NCBI GenBank assembly: GCA_019429185.1
Contig: JAHYJH010000001.1
Span: 1-64,000, forward strand
DNA length: 64,000 nt
From: Vicingaceae bacterium
GTDB taxonomy: Bacteria > Bacteroidota > Bacteroidia > Flavobacteriales_E > Vicingaceae
Direction of reading: 5' to 3'
Position numbers and translations under genes: made by a program. Below the pieces are notes generated by a model. That model did no database searches and was not told where the DNA came from. It saw only the letters and a program-made list of their open reading frames with translations. This document shows, in pieces, positions 51,697 through 60,332 of the stretch (positions within the stretch are counted from its first letter, which is position 1; every line of letters begins with the position of its first letter).

Positions 51697-52893
51697 TTAA
51701 CAAAGCAACGCCAACGTATTTTTTATGCGTTTTATGGCTTCTGTTAATACTTCTTCTGAAGCGGCATAGGATAAACGAATACACTCAGGATTTCCAAAAG
51801 CATCACCACTAACTAAGGCAATTAAACCTTCATCGAGCAAAAACATACATAAATCACTAGAATTAGTGATGGTGGTATTTTTATAGGATTTTCCAACATA
51901 GGCAGACACATCAGGGAAAAAATAAAAAGCTCCTTTTGGTTCATTTAAAACAAGACCAGGGATTTCGCTTAATAAGGAAAAAACTAAGTTTCTTCTTTTT
52001 TCAAAGGCAATAACCATTTCACTAACCACAGAGGCATCGGCTTCAAGGGCTGCTTGAGCTGCCTTTTGGGCAATGCTGCAAGTTCCAGAAGTAAATTGTC
52101 CTTGCATTTTTGTGCAGGCATCAGCAATCCATTTGGGAGCACCAATGTAGCCAATTCTCCAACCCGTCATGGCAAATCCTTTAGAAACGCCATTTACAGT
52201 TACTACCTGCTCATTTATAAAGTCAAATTGAGCAATGCTTTCATGTTTTCCAATAAAGTTGATGTGTTCGTAAATTTCGTCAGAAACAATAATGATATCA
52301 GGGTAATTTTTAAGCAGTTGAGCAATTTCAAAAAGTTCTTCTTTGGTATAAACAGAACCACTCGGATTGCAAGGAGAGCTAAACCAAAGCATTCTGGTTT
52401 TAGGAGTAATGGCAGCTTCTATTTGAGCAGGAGTAACTTTAAAATCGGTTGAAATGGAAGAAGCAATTAACACAGGGGTTGCTTCAGCAATTTTTATCAT
52501 TTCAATGTAACTTACCCAATATGGAGCTAACAATATGACTTCATCACCAGGGTTTAATATGCTTAATGCTAAATTGGTAAGGGCGTGTTTTGCTCCAGTG
52601 GAAACAACAATTTGCTCAGGGGAATAATCTAAATTATTATCTCGTTTAAATTTTTTTGAAATGGCTTGTCTTAACTCTAAATAACCGGGAACGGGTGTGT
52701 AGTGTGTATAATTTTCATCCAACGCTTTTTTTGCAGCATTTTTAATGAAATCGGGGGTGTTAAAATCGGGTTCTCCAATGCTAAGGCTAATAACGTCTTT
52801 TCCTTCGGCTTGTAATTCTCTACTTAACCTTGCCATAGCTAATGTTTGTGATTCGCTAAGGTTGTTAATTCTGTTAGATAATGTTTTGTTCAT
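51697..52893 (-). CDS. Class I pyridoxal-phosphate aminotransferase (aspartate aminotransferase type)
   Basis: A 398-aa fold-type I aminotransferase, probably transferring the amino group between aspartate and 2-oxoglutarate. The PLP lysine is K238 in NGVSKGFAMTGWRIGY, with D205 and Y208 (SDEIYEH) binding the pyridine ring. FSSPCNPSGSVYT and SIGEPDFNTP are the family signatures, and the substrate Arg lies near the C-terminus (IRLSYA). Full length and complete. It stands alone between the surface operon and the adhesin cluster. Prephenate or other dicarboxylate substrates are possible. Confidence 0.92.
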   Translation of the reverse strand: MNKTLSNRINNLSESQTLAMARLSRELQAEGKDVISLSIGEPDFNTPDFIKNAAKKALDENYTHYTPVPGYLELRQAISKKFKRDNNLDYSPEQIVVSTGAKHALTNLALSILNPGDEVILLAPYWVSYIEMIKIAEATPVLIASSISTDFKVTPAQIEAAITPKTRMLWFSSPCNPSGSVYTKEELFEIAQLLKNYPDIIIVSDEIYEHINFIGKHESIAQFDFINEQVVTVNGVSKGFAMTGWRIGYIGAPKWIADACTKMQGQFTSGTCSIAQKAAQAALEADASVVSEMVIAFEKRRNLVFSLLSEIPGLVLNEPKGAFYFFPDVSAYVGKSYKNTTITNSSDLCMFLLDEGLIALVSGDAFGNPECIRLSYAASEEVLTEAIKRIKNTLALLC

Positions 52894-53267
52894 GCAATGA
52901 AATTGTATATATAAAAGGCGAAGTTAATAAAATTGATATTCCAATTGATAGATATATAAAGATTTATTCTTTGAAAGATTTATGGTTTATAATTCATGCA
53001 AAATAGCAGATTGTAGCATATTAACAATCATTTTATATTAAATACTAAGTTTTGAAATTTGTGTATGAATTAGATGTGAAAATATAGACTAAATAGAGTT
53101 TGTCCATAATGTCCGATTTCTTCGTTATTCTCGTTTTTTAAATCAGTCATTTACACAAGTAAACTCCTGAATTTAAAAAACTTCGAAACCTCGAACTCGA
53201 ACATTCTGAATCAAACTCTCGACTAAATGGACAGATACTAAATAGACTAACATATAAATATAAGGAC
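52894..53267. other. Leader region of the giant adhesin with MITE insertion
   Basis: 374 bp between the divergent aspartate aminotransferase and adhesin genes. The right third is occupied by the inverted-repeat element at 53098-53236. The remaining left part is AT-rich and must contain the aminotransferase promoter and probably the adhesin promoter; no consensus pair was found at a standard spacing. Confidence 0.6.
53098..53236 (+). mobile_element. Intact 139-bp MITE-like element flanked by ACTAAATAGA
   Basis: The element starts GTTTGTCCATAATGTCCGA and ends CTCTCGACTAAATGGACAGAT, with imperfect inverted ends. The 10 bp ACTAAATAGA occur exactly on both sides (53088-53097 and 53237-53246), an apparent target-site duplication. 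It shares its ends with 40190-40517 and its core with 17351-17422. Only 21 bp separate the right flank from the adhesin ATG. Confidence 0.75.
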
Positions 53268-56200
53268 ATGAAAACAAAATTAAAAAAAATCGGACTGCTT
53301 TTATTGGTTTGCTTTCTATTTTTTGGAAAAACCATAAATGCTCAAATTACAAAACTACCTGAATGTAATAATGGTGTGCCTCATTTTAACATTGACTTGT
53401 CTGCCAAACCAGATAGTATGTATATAACTCCTGAAGTTACAAGGGCGGAGCAATGTTGTGGTAATCCTAATGGAAACCAAAATTATGTTTCTTTCTATGT
53501 AAAAGCTCATCCACAAGTAGCCATGATAGAAGTGGATATTTTTACAGGAGCAAATCCTCCTGGAGATGCTGCCAAATACAATGTTGTTACTGGTGGAGAT
53601 TCTATTGTTCCAGGTACTTGCGGAGGTCTTATTGATGCTGGGTTTCCTACCTGTGTTACATTAGATCCATCAGGTTATTTAAAAGTAACTTATTATAAAC
53701 CAGGAAAAAATAAAAACACCTATTATTTTAAGCAAATCCCAAAACCTATTTTCCCTGCTGATGATACAACCAGATCAGGTTGTTCACTTCCTCTGAATAT
53801 TTATGGATTAAATTCAATAGTTATAACATCAATAAATTCATCCACTGGTAATACCACTCCTGGAGCATATAACTCACTGTTAAGTTGTACCAATTGTGAT
53901 GAACCTATTTTTTCGCCAGGTTTAAGTACTCCTGCATGGATAGACTATCAAATTAGTGGAACTCCTCAAGCATCTTCTTGTGGAGCTTATACTTCTGTAG
54001 ATACAGTTCGGTTATATACTTTTGGAGAGTTAACACTTTCAGTTAATCCTAACCCTGCTTCATTTTGTGTGGGAGGAAGTGGTGTAACTCTAACAGCTAC
54101 TGCAAATGGTGGAGATGGAAATTTTTCTTACCAATGGAAAAATAGTATAGGCACAGTAGTTTCTTCATCAAACACTTATTTGGCAACTGCAGCAGGTACA
54201 TATACTGCTTTTGTTACTGATGGATTAACAACTCCTTACTGTCCAGGTGAATATGTTTCAGTATCTGTTACAGTTGGTAACCCACCTGTTGTTGATGCAG
54301 GAATAGACCAAACGGTATGTGCAACTAATCCTTCAGTTTTGTTAAGCGGTTCTGTTCAATATGCTACTGGTGGTCAATGGAGTGGTGGAGCAGGCTCATA
54401 TAATCCTTCAGCAGACTCTTTGCTAACAACATATACACCTACTGCTGTAGAAATTAGTAGTGGCTCTATTACATTAACTTTGACAAGCGTAGGAGCTGGA
54501 GGCGGTTGTGTGAATGCTAATGCACAAGTTGTTATTGGCTTTTCAGATACTATATTTGTAAATCCAGTTGCTCCACCAATTGTCTGTTATGGTGATGTTA
54601 CAACTATACAAGCAAATGCTACAGGCGGCACACCTCCATTAAATTATCAGTGGAGTAACAATTCAACAAGTTCATCCATTTCAACATCAGCAGGAACATA
54701 CAGTGTAATGGTAAGAGATATATATGGTTGTGCTTCAGCTTCAACAATTACGATTTCAAATCCAGCACCTTTAGCATTAGTAATGTCTAGCACCAGTATT
54801 AGTGCAGACCCACTATGTGATGGAAGTGCTTCTGTAAGCATAATAGGAGGGAATCCTCCTTATTCAATTCTCTGGAGCAATTCAGAAACAACATTAACAA
54901 CATCAAATACATTGTGTTATGGAATAGCATCTGTAAATGTTACAGATGCTAATGGTTGCACTGTTAGTGGTAGTGTTGTAGTAAATAAACCAACATGCTC
55001 TGCGTTTGATGTAACAACAACTTCTACAGATGTTGATTGTTATGGGGGAAGTAATGGAACAGCTGCATCTTTTCCAGCGGGTGGTATTCCTCCTTATTTG
55101 TATGTTTGGAATTCAATTCCTGCACAAACTACTCAAAATGCTACAAATTTATCAGCAGGAAATTATACAGTTACAGTAACTGATAGTGTGGATTGTATCC
55201 ATGTTGCAAGTACAACAATTTTTCAACCTACAATAATGACAAACACAATTGTACATACTGATGTAACTACTATTGGTGGTTCTGATGGAAGTGCAACAGC
55301 GAACCCTTTAGGAGGAACTCCTAATTATCAATATCTATGGACACCAGGAGGACAAACAACACAATCTGCTACTAATTTAAATTCTGCTGTTGGAGGATTA
55401 GTATATTATTTAACGATTACAGATGATAATTCATGTACACTCAATGATAGTGTGTTAATTAATCAACCTCCTTGTAATAATTTTATTTTAGCTGTAAATA
55501 CTAGAGATATTTCTTGCAATGGATTAAATAACGGTAGTGCATATATAGTTATAGCTCATGGAACTCCTCCATACAATATCGTATGGTCACATGGACCAAC
55601 AAATGTAACAAGCGTTTCTGGACTAGCTCAAGGTATTTATACAGTTACTGTTACAGATGCATCTAATTGTACTACATTTAAAACATTTACAATTACAGAA
55701 CCTAATCCTCTTTCTTTAGCATTAGTTCCTACAAATATATCATGTTTTGGTGCAGGTGATGGTACCATAGATTTAACTGTTTCTGGAGGAACTTTTCCTT
55801 TCAGTTATACTTGGGTTACAGGTTCAACTACAATTGCTAATCATGAAGATATAGTAGGTCTTTTACCAGGGACATATTCCGTAACTGTTATGGATGAAAA
55901 TAAATGTCTGGCTTCTGGGAGTGTAGGAATCACACAACCCAATAAACTAAATGCAACTTATACTTATGTTGATAATTCTTGTAATGGGTCTAATGATGGA
56001 TCAATAGATATTACACCAACGGGAGGGGTCTTACCTTATTATTATTCATGGACTGGACCCTCAGGCTTTGTTAGTTTTTCTCAAGATATTTCAGGATTAA
56101 TGCCAGGGCTTTATGAGTTAATTATTAGCGATGGAAGTGCTTGTCAATCATCACTTATTCAGATATTTATAGGTAATCCAAGTGTGGTTTCTATTGAAAA

Positions 56201-59200
56201 TATTAAAGTGCCATGTCCTTCTCCTGGAGCTTCATCAGTAATTGTTAATGTCGATTCTATTATTGGAGGTACAGGCGGACCATATCAAGTTTCTTTTGAC
56301 AATCAAGTAACTTTTCAACCAATTGGAATTTATACATTTAGTTTAAATGTTGGAGCTTCTTATCAAATTTGGGCAAAAGATACAAACGGCTGTACGTCTC
56401 TTTCTCCTTATGTTTTAACTATTGATACCAATGTTACAGTCGCATCTGTTTCTTTCAATCCTTGCATCTCTTTAGGAGCAACAACTATTCCTGTCACTGT
56501 TAATCCAATTGGAGGAGATGGAGGTCCTTATCAGGTTTCTACTGACGGAGGTTTAACATGGAATGCTTCGGGTACTTATGTGATTAACTTACCTGTTAAC
56601 AACAATTATTCTATTTCTATCAAAGATGCTAAAGGATGTATTTCAACAAACTATCCTATTACAATCCCAGCTGAGATAACTTCAAGTATTGTGATGACAA
56701 ATGAGGTAAGTTGTTTAGGAGCAAATGATGGAACTTTGAATTTAACTGTAAATGGTGGTTCACCAACCTATCTTTATGCATGGACTGGTTCTTCATCTTT
56801 TACTTCATCAAATGAAGATTTATCCAATCTTTATGCTGGAACTTATTATATTACTATCACTGATAATGAAGGTTGTATTAAATTAGATTCTATAGATATA
56901 ACAACTGTTTTAGATACAACTAAACCTGTTATTTCTTGTGTGGCTAATCAAACAGTAAACACAACATCTTTAACTTGTGATTATATTGTGTCAGGAACTG
57001 CATGGGATGCTGTCGCTACTGATAATTGTGTTATTACTTCTGTTTCGTATGTATTATCTGGTGCTACATCAGGAACAGGAACTTCATTAAATAATGTTGC
57101 CTTTAATTCAGGTATCACATTTATAACTTGGACTGCTATTGATAGTTTAGGCAACACCGAAACATGTACTTACACCATAACCGTAATAGACAACATCAAC
57201 CCAACTATTGTAGCTTGTGGAGCAGGCAATCAAACAGTGAATGTAGATGCAGGACAATGTAGCTTTACGCAAACAGCGAATGTGTGGGATGCAACAGCTA
57301 CAGACAACTGTACCGTAGCAAGTATCACAGCAACCTTAACAGGAGTAACTACCGCCACAGGCTTAACCACCTTGAATGGCGTAAGCTTCAACACAGGCGT
57401 AACCAATGTAGTATGGACAGTAACCGATACCGTTGGCAACACCGAAACATGTACTTACACCATAACCGTAATAGACAATGAATTTCCAATAGTATATAAT
57501 TGTCCTTCAGATATTACAGTAAGTAATGATATTAGTATGTGTGGAGCTGTTGTAAATTGGATTCCTCCAACATATACAGATAATTGTGTAGCTTCAATGA
57601 CAAGCTCTCATAATCCTGGAGATTATTTTGTAGTAGGAACAACAACAGTTACATATACTGTAACAGATTCAGTAAATAATGTATCAACTTGTACTTTTGA
57701 TGTTACAGTAAATGATACAGAATTACCTGCCATCAGTTGTTCTCCATTAATAGCATCTTGTGATTCGTTGGTTAATTATAATGCACCAACAGCTACAGAT
57801 AATTGTGGAGTACTTTCAATTACTCAAATAGCAGGTTTACCAAGTGGATCAACCTTTCCTATTGGAACAACTACCAATACATTTGAAGTTGTAGATATTC
57901 ATAATAATGTTGCACAATGTTCATTTGATGTTGTAATACATCCAACACCAATAATAACATCAGTTTCAACAGATGTAAGTTGTAATGGATTTAATGATGG
58001 AAGTATTGATATTACAGTAACAAATGGAACAACACCTTTTGTTTATGTTTGGAGTAATTCGGCAATCACTGAAGATGTTATGAATTTAGCTCCAGGTATA
58101 TATTCAGTTACAGTTACGGATTCTAATTCTTGCATGTCAACCGCTCAAGATACAATCGTAGAACCTACTTTATTAACCATTTTTGCAAATAATACTCATG
58201 TTAGTTGCTACGGAGGTTCTAATGGTGCTATTGATATTACTGTGTCAGGGGGAGTTTTACCATATACTTATAGTTGGAATAATAGTGCAATTTCAGAAGA
58301 TATAACAAACTTATCAGTTGGATATTATGAGGTAACTGTTACAGATGTTAATGGATGTGCAATTGGCTATTCAACAACGATTACATCTCCTGATTCCATA
58401 GCAATACAAACAACAGTGAATAATGCAACATGTTCAGCTGCAAACGGAAGTATTCAAACTCAGGTGGTAGGAGGAGTAATGCCATATACGTTTGCATGGT
58501 CTAATAGCGCAACAACTATGAATTTATACAATGTAGTTACAGGCTCTTATACATTAGTAGTAACTGATGCAAATGGTTGTTCATCTGAAGTTACAGATTC
58601 TATTGGTTCTGTTTCAAATTTAGTAGCATCTTTAGCAACAACAGATATATCTTGTTATAACAAAGAAGATGGAGAAATTAGGGTAGTGATAAGCAGTGGA
58701 AATCCTCCTTATTTGTATGATTGGTCAACAGGTGGTGTAACTTCAGTTGTTTCAGGTTTAGGAATAGGAACATTTTCTGTGCTGCTAACAGATTCATTTG
58801 GCTGTCAGGTTAATTTGATTACAACTATTTATCAACCAGATCCTTTGGTGGTTGAATTAGATGCAACAGAGTATCCTTCAGGAACGAATATAAGTGTTTA
58901 TGGTGGAAATGATGGATATATTAATTCGATAGTATATGGAGGAACTCCATCCTATGTTTACTTATGGTCAAATGGTGAAAATACAATTGATATTAGTGAT
59001 TTGATAGCTGGAGAATATTCATTGATTGTTACAGATGAAAATGGGTGTACTGGTTATGCAAGAATAACCTTAGTTCAACCTAACATTTTAGAAATGCCTA
59101 GTGGTTATTCTCCGAATGGAGATGGAAGTAATGATTATTTTGTAATAAAAGGAGTTGAATCTTATCCAGATAACGAAATTGTAGTGTTTAATCGTTGGGG

Positions 59201-59354
59201 AAATATTGTTTTTGAAGCCAAAGGATATAAAAACGAATGGAATGGAGAAAATACAAAAGGAGAAGTTTTACCTGAAGGAACTTACTTTGTAATATTCACC
59301 GCTTTTTCTGATAAAGATATTACCTTAAAAGGATATGTTGACTTAAGAAGATAA
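53268..59354 (+). CDS. Giant SprB-like surface adhesin with T9SS type B sorting domain
   Basis: A 2028-aa exported protein with signal peptide MKTKLKKIGLLLLVCFLFFGKTINAQ. An N-terminal domain (FNIDLSAKPDSMYITPEVTRAEQCCGN ...) occupies about 27-255. Ig-like domains follow. Many SprB repeats (GGTPPLNYQWSNNSTSSSISTSAGTYSVMVRD, TVTDANGC endings) run from about 430 to 1220 and again from 1560 to 1940. HYR-like domains (VISCVANQTVN, TDNCVI) lie at about 1220-1560. A type B sorting domain (MPSGYSPNGDGSNDYFVIKG ... VFNRWGNIVFEAKG) ends it. Related SprB is a mobile adhesin of gliding. It is followed by porP/sprF and an OmpA-family gene. A codon-usage island is at 57150-57479. Confidence 0.9.
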   Translation: MKTKLKKIGLLLLVCFLFFGKTINAQITKLPECNNGVPHFNIDLSAKPDSMYITPEVTRAEQCCGNPNGNQNYVSFYVKAHPQVAMIEVDIFTGANPPGDAAKYNVVTGGDSIVPGTCGGLIDAGFPTCVTLDPSGYLKVTYYKPGKNKNTYYFKQIPKPIFPADDTTRSGCSLPLNIYGLNSIVITSINSSTGNTTPGAYNSLLSCTNCDEPIFSPGLSTPAWIDYQISGTPQASSCGAYTSVDTVRLYTFGELTLSVNPNPASFCVGGSGVTLTATANGGDGNFSYQWKNSIGTVVSSSNTYLATAAGTYTAFVTDGLTTPYCPGEYVSVSVTVGNPPVVDAGIDQTVCATNPSVLLSGSVQYATGGQWSGGAGSYNPSADSLLTTYTPTAVEISSGSITLTLTSVGAGGGCVNANAQVVIGFSDTIFVNPVAPPIVCYGDVTTIQANATGGTPPLNYQWSNNSTSSSISTSAGTYSVMVRDIYGCASASTITISNPAPLALVMSSTSISADPLCDGSASVSIIGGNPPYSILWSNSETTLTTSNTLCYGIASVNVTDANGCTVSGSVVVNKPTCSAFDVTTTSTDVDCYGGSNGTAASFPAGGIPPYLYVWNSIPAQTTQNATNLSAGNYTVTVTDSVDCIHVASTTIFQPTIMTNTIVHTDVTTIGGSDGSATANPLGGTPNYQYLWTPGGQTTQSATNLNSAVGGLVYYLTITDDNSCTLNDSVLINQPPCNNFILAVNTRDISCNGLNNGSAYIVIAHGTPPYNIVWSHGPTNVTSVSGLAQGIYTVTVTDASNCTTFKTFTITEPNPLSLALVPTNISCFGAGDGTIDLTVSGGTFPFSYTWVTGSTTIANHEDIVGLLPGTYSVTVMDENKCLASGSVGITQPNKLNATYTYVDNSCNGSNDGSIDITPTGGVLPYYYSWTGPSGFVSFSQDISGLMPGLYELIISDGSACQSSLIQIFIGNPSVVSIENIKVPCPSPGASSVIVNVDSIIGGTGGPYQVSFDNQVTFQPIGIYTFSLNVGASYQIWAKDTNGCTSLSPYVLTIDTNVTVASVSFNPCISLGATTIPVTVNPIGGDGGPYQVSTDGGLTWNASGTYVINLPVNNNYSISIKDAKGCISTNYPITIPAEITSSIVMTNEVSCLGANDGTLNLTVNGGSPTYLYAWTGSSSFTSSNEDLSNLYAGTYYITITDNEGCIKLDSIDITTVLDTTKPVISCVANQTVNTTSLTCDYIVSGTAWDAVATDNCVITSVSYVLSGATSGTGTSLNNVAFNSGITFITWTAIDSLGNTETCTYTITVIDNINPTIVACGAGNQTVNVDAGQCSFTQTANVWDATATDNCTVASITATLTGVTTATGLTTLNGVSFNTGVTNVVWTVTDTVGNTETCTYTITVIDNEFPIVYNCPSDITVSNDISMCGAVVNWIPPTYTDNCVASMTSSHNPGDYFVVGTTTVTYTVTDSVNNVSTCTFDVTVNDTELPAISCSPLIASCDSLVNYNAPTATDNCGVLSITQIAGLPSGSTFPIGTTTNTFEVVDIHNNVAQCSFDVVIHPTPIITSVSTDVSCNGFNDGSIDITVTNGTTPFVYVWSNSAITEDVMNLAPGIYSVTVTDSNSCMSTAQDTIVEPTLLTIFANNTHVSCYGGSNGAIDITVSGGVLPYTYSWNNSAISEDITNLSVGYYEVTVTDVNGCAIGYSTTITSPDSIAIQTTVNNATCSAANGSIQTQVVGGVMPYTFAWSNSATTMNLYNVVTGSYTLVVTDANGCSSEVTDSIGSVSNLVASLATTDISCYNKEDGEIRVVISSGNPPYLYDWSTGGVTSVVSGLGIGTFSVLLTDSFGCQVNLITTIYQPDPLVVELDATEYPSGTNISVYGGNDGYINSIVYGGTPSYVYLWSNGENTIDISDLIAGEYSLIVTDENGCTGYARITLVQPNILEMPSGYSPNGDGSNDYFVIKGVESYPDNEIVVFNRWGNIVFEAKGYKNEWNGENTKGEVLPEGTYFVIFTAFSDKDITLKGYVDLRR
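57150..57479 (+). repeat. Codon-usage island bounded by 44-bp direct repeats
   Basis: The 44 bases beginning GGCAACACCGAAACATGT are identical at 57150 and 57435, 285 bp (95 codons) apart. Between and including them codons such as AAC, ACC and GGC are used far more than in the flanking AT-ended codons, with abrupt edges. Confidence 0.8.
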
Positions 59355-59387
59355 TAAAATAATATTAATATACTAAAACCAAAAATC

Positions 59388-60311
59388 ATGAAAAAATTAT
59401 TAATAATCATAGCTTTTACACTTCTATATAATATAGAATCAAAAGCACAACAAGATCCATTAGTAACACAATACATGTTTAATGGCTTGTTTTTAAATCC
59501 AGCTTATGCAGGTTCGCATCCATATTGGTCATCAACTTTAACCTATAGAAATCAATGGGTAGGTCTTGAGGGAGCTCCAGAAACAGCTATAGCATCAGTT
59601 GATGGTTCTTTGCCAAATGAAAATATGGGACTTGGTCTTGTTCTTTTTCATGATAGAATTGGAGTTACAAGACAGAACACTATGGTTCTCAATTATTCAT
59701 ACAGTATTAGAATTAATCAAAAATCTAAACTTGCTTTAGGTATTAATGCTGGATTTTCCCAATTCAGTGCACGACTTACTGAATTAACAGTTTGGGATGA
59801 AGATGTTGTTTTTGAGAATAATATGTCGGGCAAGGTGTTGCCAAAATTTGGAGCTGGAGCCTATTATTATGGGGAGCGACATTATGTTGGATTTTCTGTG
59901 CCAACTTTGTTTGCCTATCAAGATAATATGGATTTTAGTTTTAACTTAACTCAATCATCTTTTTTAAGACGACATTATTTGCTAACTGCTGGTTATGTGT
60001 TTAATGTAGGTGCAGATTTCAAATTAAAACCATCATTTTTAGCTAAATATGTTCAAAATGCTCCGTTCGAAGTAGATTTAAATCTAAGCTTACTTTATAA
60101 AGATACCTATTGGTTTGGAGTATCATACCGTTCATATGATGCATTAGCATTTATTTTAGAATATCAAACCAACTTAAATTTTAGAATAGGATATTCTTAT
60201 GATGTTACGTTAACCAAACTGAATGATCACTCACATGGTTCGCATGAAATTATGTTAGGGGTCGATTTAGGTAAAGATTTAGCTAAGGTAAAAACACCAC
60301 GTTTCTTTTAA
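59388..60311 (+). CDS. PorP/SprF-family type IX secretion outer-membrane protein
   Basis: A 307-aa outer-membrane beta-barrel protein with signal peptide MKKLLIIIAFTLLYNIESKAQ. The conserved opening QDPLVTQYMFNGLFLNPAYAGSHPYWS and later TYRNQWVGLEGAPETAIASVDG identify the PorP/SprF family. SprF is needed to get SprB to the surface in Flavobacterium, and dedicated PorP/SprF partners commonly lie just downstream of type B substrates. It begins 33 bp after the giant adhesin. It should be the adhesin's partner, by context. Confidence 0.93.
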   Translation: MKKLLIIIAFTLLYNIESKAQQDPLVTQYMFNGLFLNPAYAGSHPYWSSTLTYRNQWVGLEGAPETAIASVDGSLPNENMGLGLVLFHDRIGVTRQNTMVLNYSYSIRINQKSKLALGINAGFSQFSARLTELTVWDEDVVFENNMSGKVLPKFGAGAYYYGERHYVGFSVPTLFAYQDNMDFSFNLTQSSFLRRHYLLTAGYVFNVGADFKLKPSFLAKYVQNAPFEVDLNLSLLYKDTYWFGVSYRSYDALAFILEYQTNLNFRIGYSYDVTLTKLNDHSHGSHEIMLGVDLGKDLAKVKTPRFF

Positions 60312-60332
60312 ACTATTTAAAAACATTTAATT

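Noticed and set aside
57230-57481. Opposite- and alternative-frame ORFs inside the giant adhesin
   Set aside because: Caused by the GC-richer codon island; the adhesin frame is continuous and has domain structure.
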